Shown piece by piece: positions 1 through 5,645 of a DNA stretch of 5,645 nucleotides (position 1 is its first letter; every line of letters starts with the position of its first letter). The DNA comes from Paraprevotella sp. (GTDB taxonomy: Bacteria; Bacteroidota; Bacteroidia; Bacteroidales; Bacteroidaceae), in the NCBI GenBank assembly GCA_017425765.1, contig JAFOXE010000239.1, positions 1 through 5,645 on the forward strand, read 5' to 3'. The position numbers and the translations under genes were made by a program. Under the pieces are notes generated by a model. The model searched no databases. It was not told where the DNA came from and was given only the letters and a program-made list of their open reading frames with translations.

Positions 1-615
1 GAGATGCTTAGAGAAGATTATCTGCGTTTGCTCAAAATTCTTCCGAGAGAACTTCCCAAAGGATATGTGTGGCAAACAAACGAAACCGACTCTGGCTACT
101 TTTTCAACTTTGGCAAATTGCGTGAAACAAACTCTCACTTGGAAGAGCCTAATCCGTATCTATTAAGTAGTAGGTATAAAGGAATCTACATCGACGTATT
201 CCCCATTGAGCATGCACCCTATCCTTTGGCATGGGTGGGTGGACATTTACAAGGGCGTATTTTCAAAGTATTCAAAGATGCCTCACTCAACGAGAGCACG
301 AAGCTAATTAAAGCACAACAAATATTCAATTTTAACAAACGCTATGCGTTCCCTCTTTTACGCCTTTTAGCAAAGATGTGGCCTGGAGGTGTGCTTCGTC
401 ACTCTTTCGGCACGGCTTACTTCAAACCTCGTCGCATCAACGATATTTTCCCTTTATCGGAAATGAAGTTTGAGGACAAAAAATACCCTGTTCCCGGTCA
501 TACGGACACTGTACTGCAACGGATTTATGGCGACTACATGAAAATGCCAAACCTCGACACCATTAAACCCCATCTCACTCATTTGGAAATGTTCGAAACA
601 CAAGCCGAACGATAA
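1..615 (+). CDS. LicD family phosphotransferase, 5' end missing
   Basis: LicD-family proteins have a nucleotidyltransferase-like fold and transfer phosphocholine or similar phospho-groups from a nucleotide-activated donor to sugars of surface glycans. The frame is open from base 1, and the first visible ATG (base 4) is internal: it falls in the MLREDY segment that normally follows the family's DDD-x-D metal-binding motif, which must lie left of the window. Counting from that Met, visible family hallmarks are KLRETNS (about 38-44), GIYIDVFPIE (60-69) and the C-terminal FEDKKYPVPG...LQRIYGDYMKMP block (156-182), followed by a His-rich tail. About 204 codons remain; by comparison with usual family size, some 50-70 N-terminal residues are absent. 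It ends 27 bp before the next glycosyltransferase gene, which suggests cotranscription. Family assignment is firm; the transferred group and the acceptor cannot be read from the sequence. Confidence 0.88.
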   Translation, partial: EMLREDYLRLLKILPRELPKGYVWQTNETDSGYFFNFGKLRETNSHLEEPNPYLLSSRYKGIYIDVFPIEHAPYPLAWVGGHLQGRIFKVFKDASLNESTKLIKAQQIFNFNKRYAFPLLRLLAKMWPGGVLRHSFGTAYFKPRRINDIFPLSEMKFEDKKYPVPGHTDTVLQRIYGDYMKMPNLDTIKPHLTHLEMFETQAER

Positions 616-642
616 ATAAACTGATTGCGCCCTACTGCACCT

Positions 643-1716
643 ATGAAAGTTTACTTCTATCATACACAAAATATTCAACGCATTCTCAGAGAATGGGAAC
701 AAGGCATTTTCCCGGGACACTTGTTATATGGTGCAACACACTTGGAACGTTACGGCATAGACATTATCCCACACCAAAGCGGTCATCATCCCGAATCACG
801 TTGGCGTACTTGTTTGCACACTACACTGCAAACCTTAAAACACTATCGCAAGTATGATTCAGTATATGCCACCTCGTTTCGAGGATTGGAAATAATTATC
901 TTCTTGCGCTCACTAGGTCTTTTCCGCAAACCCATAATACTATGGCATCATCAAGCCATCACCACCGCAAAGCATCCACTTCGCGAACGCATAGCACGGA
1001 TATTTTATCGAGGCATTGACCAAATGTTCTTCTTTAGCGAAAAACTTCTTCACGACTCACTGAAAAGTCCGAAAGCTCGCCGTGAACGCATGCAAGTGGC
1101 ACCATGGGGAGCCGATCTTGACTTTTACAATCGTTTGATGGACGAAGAAGGAATACCCGTACGAAAGGAATACATTTCCACCGGAAAGGAACACCGCGAC
1201 ATGCCCACACTCGTTTCAGCTTTTGAACGCACGAAATCACCTTTATGCATTTATCTGTCGCACAATCATGGTGGCGAAAATTACGATAGTATCATGAGCG
1301 GAATACATATTCCCGAGCATGTAAAAGTAAACTTCGTAAGGGGACTCATCCCTAGAGAATTGGCACAAAAAGTATGGCAGGCCAAATGCGTAGTTATTTG
1401 TTGTAAGCAAACAGACTATACCGTGGGGCTCACCACCTTAGTGGAGGCTTTAGCTTTAGGAATCCCTGTCATCTGCTCCCGAAATCCGAATTTTGCATTC
1501 GACATTGATGCTGAAGGCGTGGGCATTACGGTCCCCTACTACGATGTGGAAGGTTGGGAGCGCGCAATCCGATACATCAACACGCATCCTCAAGAGACAG
1601 AGATAATGGGACAAAAAGCACGTAGCTTGGCCGAACGAATCTTTAACTTAGAACGTTGCGCTGAAGAAGTAGCGAGGGCCATACTAAACTACTCACCTAA
1701 AAACAAATCGATATGA
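643..1716 (+). CDS. Glycosyltransferase, GT-B fold (GT4-like), 357 aa
   Basis: Probable cytoplasmic glycosyltransferase that adds one sugar from a nucleotide-sugar to a growing lipid-linked glycan. The N-terminal acceptor domain starts MKVYFYHTQN and carries a PGHLLYGATHLERYGID segment (about 24-40). The linker region has the GT4-type APWGADLDFY (153-162), followed by STGKEHRDMPTLVSAF (179-194), typical of the start of the C-terminal donor domain. The donor-binding block VGLTTLVEALALGIPVI (261-277) includes the conserved Glu268. No signal peptide or membrane segment is visible. I chose the ATG at 643 over an in-frame TTG at 625, because the protein core begins there and the six extra residues look unrelated to the family. 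There is no clear Shine-Dalgarno site, as is usual in Bacteroidetes. The stop overlaps the next start by 4 bp (ATGA). Sugar specificity is unknown. Confidence 0.87.
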   Translation: MKVYFYHTQNIQRILREWEQGIFPGHLLYGATHLERYGIDIIPHQSGHHPESRWRTCLHTTLQTLKHYRKYDSVYATSFRGLEIIIFLRSLGLFRKPIILWHHQAITTAKHPLRERIARIFYRGIDQMFFFSEKLLHDSLKSPKARRERMQVAPWGADLDFYNRLMDEEGIPVRKEYISTGKEHRDMPTLVSAFERTKSPLCIYLSHNHGGENYDSIMSGIHIPEHVKVNFVRGLIPRELAQKVWQAKCVVICCKQTDYTVGLTTLVEALALGIPVICSRNPNFAFDIDAEGVGITVPYYDVEGWERAIRYINTHPQETEIMGQKARSLAERIFNLERCAEEVARAILNYSPKNKSI

Positions 1717-2654
1717 AGAGCATAGCCCCTGTGGCCTTATTTGTATATAATCGGTTAGACAATACACGACAAACCATCGCACACTTGTTGAACAACACGC
1801 TGGCACCTCGTACGGATTTATATGTATTTTCCGACGGAGGCCGTGATGCTGATTCGTGGAAACAAGTACAGGCCATACGCTCTTATCTGCAAAATCTCAA
1901 GACCGAACAAGAAGGTAAAGGATTAGGCCATATCACACTTGTGTTCCGCAACGAAAACATTTATCTTGAACGCAACATCATTGAAGGTATAGCACAAGTA
2001 TTTGAATCACACGACCGTATCATCGTGTTGGAAGACGACATCTGCACCTCACCATACTATCTTCAATATATGAACGATGCCTTTGAAACGTATAAGGATA
2101 CACCGCAGGTAATGCACGTTTCGGGCTTTACCAACTTGAATCTACACCTCGACCATCCGATTTACTTTACACCGCATATGAGCGGTTGGGGCTGGGGAAC
2201 GTGGCGCGACCGATGGCAGAAACATTTCCGCCATTTTACATCTCGCGAGGAGGCTCTTGCGAACTTTTCTTCTGCCGATCTACATCGTATAGAATATCAA
2301 GGAGTATTCCCCTGCTTGAAGTCGTTGGACAAACATCCCATACCTTGGGATATTTGTTGGGAATTGGCCATATACCGAGCAAAGGGTTTGTGTCTGACAC
2401 CGTGCCACACCATGGTAAGAAACATTGGTTTATACAATGGTACACATTTTCAGCACTCGCGGTTACTTCAAAGTTTCAACTTCGACAGAAAGCCATGGCC
2501 CCATCAAGTAACCATACCTTTGCTTACACCGGAAGAAAATCCGGTCATCGAAGAAATGTTCCGAAACGCCATTCGTCATTGGGGAATACGCTATACTCTT
2601 TTAGGACACATTGCACGCTTTTTTTACCTCAGGATAAAGGGCATCAAAAAATAA
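1713..2654 (+). CDS. Glycosyltransferase, GT-A fold (GT2, HlpA-like), 313 aa
   Basis: Probable nucleotide-sugar-dependent glycosyltransferase of the group often annotated as hemolytic protein HlpA-like, a name that says little about function. The N-terminus PVALFVYNRLDNTRQTI (6-22) is the typical first strand and helix of this group. SDGG (40-43) follows, then IIVLEDDICTSPYYLQYM (103-120), whose LEDD is the likely metal/nucleotide-binding acidic motif. SGWGWGTWRDRW (157-168) is the group's signature, and PWDICWELAIYRAKGLCLTP (211-230) plus VRNIGLYNGTH (235-245) complete the domain. The C-terminal 25 or so residues are aromatic and basic, ending RIKGIKK, and might contact the membrane. The start codon lies within the stop of the preceding gene (ATGA), which implies translational coupling. 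A 65-bp gap follows. The fold is well supported; the donor and acceptor are unknown. Confidence 0.87.
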   Translation: MKSIAPVALFVYNRLDNTRQTIAHLLNNTLAPRTDLYVFSDGGRDADSWKQVQAIRSYLQNLKTEQEGKGLGHITLVFRNENIYLERNIIEGIAQVFESHDRIIVLEDDICTSPYYLQYMNDAFETYKDTPQVMHVSGFTNLNLHLDHPIYFTPHMSGWGWGTWRDRWQKHFRHFTSREEALANFSSADLHRIEYQGVFPCLKSLDKHPIPWDICWELAIYRAKGLCLTPCHTMVRNIGLYNGTHFQHSRLLQSFNFDRKPWPHQVTIPLLTPEENPVIEEMFRNAIRHWGIRYTLLGHIARFFYLRIKGIKK

Positions 2655-2691
2655 ATTGAAGGGATTACTTCCTTCTCCTCTACAAAAAACA

Positions 2692-2699
2692 TATCTTTG
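2692..2699 (+). promoter_or_regulatory. Candidate Bacteroidetes -7 promoter element (TATCTTTG)
   Basis: TATCTTTG matches the TAnnTTTG consensus recognised by the Bacteroidetes primary sigma factor. It sits in the only sizeable gap inside the gene run, 20 bp before the ATG at 2720, so transcription would start near 2704-2706 and give a very short leader. The upstream half is weak: no good TTTG lies at the usual ~19-bp distance, only TTCC near 2669. The same octamer also occurs once inside the downstream gene (3447-3454), so a chance match is possible. If real, it would let the last two glycosyltransferases be expressed apart from the first three genes. Confidence 0.45.
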
Positions 2700-2719
2700 T
2701 CGACAACAAGACGTTACGC

Positions 2720-3994
2720 ATGCGAGTACTTATCTTAAACACATCCGAGCATACAGGTGGAGCAGCCATCGCCGCCAACCGCCTTATGGAAGCTTTGAAC
2801 AAGAACGGTGTTAAGGCCAAAATGTTGGTACGCGACAAGCAAAGCCAACACATTTTGGTTTCATCTCTTCCTGCTTCACCGCTTTTGAAACTAAAATTTG
2901 TATGGGAGCGTTTTGTTATATGGTCAGCAAACAGATTCAAAAAGCACAACTTATTTCAAGTAGATATTGCCAACGTAGGCACCGACATTACCCATATGCC
3001 AGAATTCAAAGAAGCTGATATCATTCACCTGCACTGGATAAATCAAGGGTTTTTATCGTTGGCTAACATTCGCCGCATCGTACAGAGCGGTAAACCTGTA
3101 ATATGGACTATGCACGATATGTGGCCCTTCACAGGCATTTGTCATTATAGTGGCGATTGTGAAGCGTATCAATCTCATTGCCACCACTGCCCGATGTTAC
3201 TTAATGGAGGAGGCAGAAAAGATCTTTCGGAACGCATATTCCGTAAAAAAGCAAACGTATTGAGCAAAGCGCACAGCATCCGCTTCGTGGCGTGCAGTGA
3301 ATGGCTTAAAGGATTGGCAGAGAGCAGTAAACTTTTGGAAAATATCCCCATCTGTACCATACCAAATGCCATCAATACGTCTGTGTTCCGTCCAACGGAT
3401 AAAACTGAGGCCCGCAAAAGGCACAACCTTCCCACCGACAAAAAACTACTTTTGTTCGGTTCTCAAAAGATTACAGACAAACGCAAGGGTGTGAAATACT
3501 TGGTCGAAGCATGTCAGATTTTGAATCGTCAACATCCAGAAATATCAACGCAATGGGGCATCGTAATGGCGGGTAGCCAATCTGAACAAATACAGGAGTT
3601 ATTCCCCATACCGGTTTATTCTGTGGGCTACTTGAACGACGAGCCATCCATGGCAGCATTATATAACGCAATAGATGTCTATGTCACCCCTTCACTACAA
3701 GATAATCTACCCAACACTATCGTGGAAGCCATGTGCTGTGGTACACCATGTGTGGGATTTCATGTAGGTGGCATTCCGGAAATGATCGACCACCAAGAAA
3801 ATGGTTATGTGGCACGATATCGCGACGCCCACGACTTAGCACAAGGAATTTCTTTCGTGATTGATAATACCGAACAATACCAGAACCTAAGCAAAAATGC
3901 TGCACGAAAGGCCGCGAATACATACTGCGAAAGTAATGTGGCCATGAAATACATTCACCTATATAATCAAACCACTAAAAAAGAAAAAGCCTAA
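2720..3994 (+). CDS. Glycosyltransferase family 4 protein with Cys-rich segment, 424 aa
   Basis: Probable cytoplasmic, retaining-type GT4 (GT-B fold) glycosyltransferase in surface-glycan assembly. The N-terminus MRVLILNTSEHTGGAAIAANRL contains the glycine-rich acceptor-domain loop (TGGAA, 12-16). HLHWINQGF (103-111) and WTMHDMWPFTG (129-139) follow; the latter leads into four cysteines at 141, 147, 154 and 157 (C-x5-C-x6-C-x2-C), a pattern I associate with this GT4 subgroup. The hinge motif is TIPNAINTSVFRP (213-225). The donor site is PSLQDNLPNTIVEAMCCGTP (324-343), with the second Glu of the GT4 E-x7-E pair at 336 and Asp328 in the place of the first; SLQ[DE]NLPNTI..EAM is normal for the subgroup. 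No signal peptide or membrane helix is seen. A candidate promoter lies just upstream, and the next gene starts 13 bp after the stop. Linkage and sugar are unknown. Confidence 0.9.
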   Translation: MRVLILNTSEHTGGAAIAANRLMEALNKNGVKAKMLVRDKQSQHILVSSLPASPLLKLKFVWERFVIWSANRFKKHNLFQVDIANVGTDITHMPEFKEADIIHLHWINQGFLSLANIRRIVQSGKPVIWTMHDMWPFTGICHYSGDCEAYQSHCHHCPMLLNGGGRKDLSERIFRKKANVLSKAHSIRFVACSEWLKGLAESSKLLENIPICTIPNAINTSVFRPTDKTEARKRHNLPTDKKLLLFGSQKITDKRKGVKYLVEACQILNRQHPEISTQWGIVMAGSQSEQIQELFPIPVYSVGYLNDEPSMAALYNAIDVYVTPSLQDNLPNTIVEAMCCGTPCVGFHVGGIPEMIDHQENGYVARYRDAHDLAQGISFVIDNTEQYQNLSKNAARKAANTYCESNVAMKYIHLYNQTTKKEKA

Positions 3995-4007
3995 GGCAGA
4001 ACTCGCA

Positions 4008-4817
4008 ATGATCGACAATTCCGACCCTTTTCCGCTTATTACAATTGCCACCGTTACCTACAACGCAGGGCACACACTTGAACGCACCTTGCATAGTGTG
4101 GCGGCACAAACCTATCCACACATTGAGCATCTTTTTATCGACGGATGTTCGCAAGATAATACCATGGAGCTGATTCACCTATATGTGGAACGCAATTCGC
4201 AGCAAAAGGTGCCACACTACATCCGCATGATTAACGAGCCCGACAAGGGGTTGTATGACGCCATGAACAAGGCTATTACACAAGCAAAAGGCGACTACAT
4301 AGTATTCTTGAATGCTGGTGATTGTCTGCACGAATCCGAAACAATAACTAAGATAATAAAGAGTGTGCCATGGGAGAAATACGGACGCATTCATCGTCCT
4401 GCCATACTATATGGAGAAACTGATATTGTAAACGAGCAAGGTCAATTTCTTCGACATCGTCGTTTGCAAGCCCCCGAAAAACTCACGTGGCGAAGTTTCC
4501 TTGACGGTATGTTAGTGTGCCATCAATCGTTTTATGTGCGTACAGACCTTGCACGTCAAACAGATTATCGCTTGAGATATCGTTTTTCGGCAGACTACGA
4601 TTGGTGCATTCGCCTACTCAAATTGGCAACCTTACGTAGATTGTCCATCCACAACACTCACTTGATTCTCACTAATTACCTAAATGAGGGACTCACCACC
4701 CGCAATCATCATAAGTCGCTCATGGAGCGTCTACACATCATGGCTCGTCATTATGGCTGGACTAAAGCCTTAATGCAACACGCATGGTTTGTACTTCGCG
4801 CCGTAATCAAGAAATAA
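4008..4817 (+). CDS. Glycosyltransferase family 2 protein, WcaE-like, 269 aa
   Basis: Probable inverting GT2 (GT-A fold) glycosyltransferase that transfers a sugar from a nucleotide-sugar to a lipid-linked glycan intermediate. The nucleotide-binding start is PLITIATVTYNAGHTLERTL (9-28), followed by HLFIDGCSQDNT (41-52) with the conserved Asp45. INEPDKGLYDAMNKAI (75-90) and GDYIVFLNAGD (95-105) form the core; LNAGD stands where other GT2 enzymes have a DXD motif, as in the colanic-acid enzyme WcaE. CHQSFYVRTD (171-180) and FSADYDWCIRLL (193-204) complete the acceptor side. The C-terminus ends in a hydrophobic-basic stretch (AWFVLRAVIKK) that may touch the membrane. The ATG at 4008 is the only good start, 13 bp after the previous stop; the AAGG near 3993 is a weak ribosome-site candidate at best. 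It is the last gene before a strong hairpin. Substrate unknown. Confidence 0.9.
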   Translation: MIDNSDPFPLITIATVTYNAGHTLERTLHSVAAQTYPHIEHLFIDGCSQDNTMELIHLYVERNSQQKVPHYIRMINEPDKGLYDAMNKAITQAKGDYIVFLNAGDCLHESETITKIIKSVPWEKYGRIHRPAILYGETDIVNEQGQFLRHRRLQAPEKLTWRSFLDGMLVCHQSFYVRTDLARQTDYRLRYRFSADYDWCIRLLKLATLRRLSIHNTHLILTNYLNEGLTTRNHHKSLMERLHIMARHYGWTKALMQHAWFVLRAVIKK

Positions 4818-4851
4818 ATCATTCTTAAATAAACCGATTGGTATTGAATTA

Positions 4852-4891
4852 TAAAGGGCGTGGTGTCTGTTCTACAACACCACGCCCTTTA
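4852..4891. terminator. Strong inverted repeat, probable bidirectional terminator
   Basis: Bases 4852-4866 pair perfectly with 4877-4891 (15 bp, with a GC-rich GGGCGTGGTG core). After one bulged C, TGT (4868-4870) can pair with ACA (4874-4876), leaving a 3-nt loop. The repeat lies 34 bp after the + strand glycosyltransferase stop and 27 bp after the - strand YfhO-family stop, so it can end transcripts from both sides. The arm ends in CCCTTT on each strand and is followed by AT-rich sequence, not a pure T tract. The rest of 4818-4918 shows no other recognisable feature. Confidence 0.85.
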
Positions 4892-4918
4892 CCTTATTTA
4901 TATTATAAGGAACATTTA

Positions 4919-5645
4919 CTAGTTCTTCTGCTCCTTCTTACGAACAGCAAACACCAACAAACCCACAAAAGCAACAGCCAAAAGAATGAGCGCCGTATGT
5001 GCTATGGTCTCGGTTACGTGTAAACTCTTTGGATCGAAGCGAAATTCCACCTTATGCATTCCCGGCTCCATACGTAAGGCACGAAGTATATAGTTGGCAC
5101 GTGCAATTTCTACCGGCTTGCCATCTACGTGTGCCGTCCATCCGGGATAGTACATTTCCGAGAACACTACCACGCCACCATATTTCGAGTTCACCTCATA
5201 GGTCAATGCGTTGGCATCGTATGCCATAATCTCTACACGAGCCGTACTATCTACTTCACCCTCAACAAATCCACCCAAGACGTCCTTAAATCGTGTATCC
5301 ACAACCGCTGTTTCTTTCGGATTGATGCGATATAAACCACCCATCTCGCCATCTGCGTCGTCCACATATTCCACGTCTTGCACAAACCAACCATTACCGG
5401 CTGCATGAGGATTAAGAACAGGGAAGGTCTTACCATCTTGCAATCCCATCACCACATACTTGGTATTTAGCATATTCAGCACCGGGAACAACGAATCGCC
5501 ATTCACTTGGTCCAATTGTCCACGTGAATCTGATATGGCTGTACGAATCTTCTGCATCTCTGGCATAATGTGCAGCTCCACCATTTCTTGATAGCGGCGT
5601 AACTTAGCTGCATGATAGCCACCAATACTCTTATGATAATACGAC
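4919..5645 (-). CDS. YfhO family membrane protein, C-terminal part only
   Basis: YfhO-family proteins are large polytopic membrane proteins related to GT-C glycosyltransferases; B. subtilis YfhO is needed for sugar decoration of lipoteichoic acid. Here the frame is open to the right edge (first complete codon at 5644), giving about 241 codons of a protein usually some 800-900 aa long; the multi-helix N-terminal part and the start lie outside. Visible family traits, counted from the first complete codon, are SYYHKSIGGYHAAKLRRYQE (1-20), GDSLFPVLNMLNTKYVVMG (49-67), FSEMYYPGWTAHVDGK (161-176) and ANYILRAL (183-190). One final transmembrane helix (about 213-234) is followed by a Lys-rich tail. 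The middle is a soluble, probably periplasmic, beta-rich domain. It ends with TAG and converges on the glycosyltransferase genes with a hairpin between. Whether it acts on the same glycan is unknown. Confidence 0.9.
   Translation of the reverse strand, partial: SYYHKSIGGYHAAKLRRYQEMVELHIMPEMQKIRTAISDSRGQLDQVNGDSLFPVLNMLNTKYVVMGLQDGKTFPVLNPHAAGNGWFVQDVEYVDDADGEMGGLYRINPKETAVVDTRFKDVLGGFVEGEVDSTARVEIMAYDANALTYEVNSKYGGVVVFSEMYYPGWTAHVDGKPVEIARANYILRALRMEPGMHKVEFRFDPKSLHVTETIAHTALILLAVAFVGLLVFAVRKKEQKN

Noticed and set aside
625..642. TTG start giving a six-residue longer GT4-like protein
   Set aside because: The ATG at 643 gives the family-like MKVYFYHTQN start; the extension (MRPTAP) adds nothing recognisable and lies in the intergenic spacer.
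454..720. 88-codon - strand frame across the LicD and GT4-like gene junction
   Set aside because: Antisense to two supported genes and without recognisable motifs.
2619..2625. Run of seven T near the 3' end of the 313-aa glycosyltransferase, considered as a phase-variation or slippage site
   Set aside because: Seven bases is short, the run encodes a plausible RFFYL stretch in frame, and a shift would only alter the last few residues.
2186..2659. 157-codon open frame overlapping the HlpA-like glycosyltransferase in another frame
   Set aside because: It lies almost wholly within a well-supported gene, shows no family motif and has a composition typical of a frame shadow.
2658..2675. GAAGG...CCTTC inverted repeat after the third + strand gene, considered as a terminator
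   Set aside because: Only 5 bp of stem with an 8-nt loop and no T tract; too weak to call.
3447..3454. TACTTTTG, a second match to the Bacteroidetes -7 consensus
   Set aside because: It lies in the middle of the 424-aa glycosyltransferase gene with no gene start nearby; a chance match.
4838..5023. 61-codon + strand open frame spanning the hairpin and the YfhO 3' end
   Set aside because: It includes both arms of the hairpin and then runs antisense to a supported gene; the translation is low-complexity and unlike any family I know.
4999..5408. Several short + strand frames antisense to the YfhO-family gene
   Set aside because: The opposite strand carries clear YfhO motifs throughout; these are shadows.

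Overview
The window looks like part of a surface-polysaccharide (capsule, O-antigen or similar glycan) biosynthesis locus from a member of the Bacteroidetes, most likely the order Bacteroidales (Bacteroides/Prevotella-like). The grounds are the style of the encoded proteins (a LicD-family protein, an HlpA-like GT2 with a WGWGTW motif, a GT4 with a Cys-rich CHY...C...C..C segment, and a YfhO-family protein with a YYPGWTA motif), starts without clear Shine-Dalgarno sequences, and one intergenic match to the Bacteroidetes -7 promoter element TAnnTTTG. The genus is inferred from protein style, not proven.

Layout. Five genes run on the + strand: a LicD-family phosphotransferase cut by the left edge (1-615); a GT-B fold (GT4-like) glycosyltransferase (643-1716); a GT-A fold (GT2/HlpA-like) glycosyltransferase that overlaps it by 4 bp (1713-2654); after a 65-bp gap with a candidate promoter, a second GT4 glycosyltransferase (2720-3994); and a second GT2, WcaE-like glycosyltransferase (4008-4817). 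The intergenic stretch 4818-4918 holds a strong 15-bp inverted repeat that probably serves as a shared terminator. Converging on it from the - strand is the 3' part of a large YfhO-family membrane protein gene (4919-5645), cut by the right edge.

How the genes may work together. The four glycosyltransferases lack visible signal peptides or transmembrane segments, so they probably build an oligosaccharide repeat unit on a lipid carrier at the cytoplasmic face of the inner membrane. The LicD protein would add a phospho-substituent such as phosphocholine or a related group. No polymerase, flippase, initiating transferase or sugar-nucleotide synthesis gene lies in the window, so the glycan type cannot be fixed. 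The YfhO-family gene may be an unrelated flanking gene or a lipid-linked (GT-C type) sugar transferase that modifies a glycan outside the cytoplasm.

I see no RNA genes, CRISPR arrays, insertion sequences, integrases or attachment sites. The content is a fairly ordinary glycan locus; I cannot support a claim of a wholly new system.
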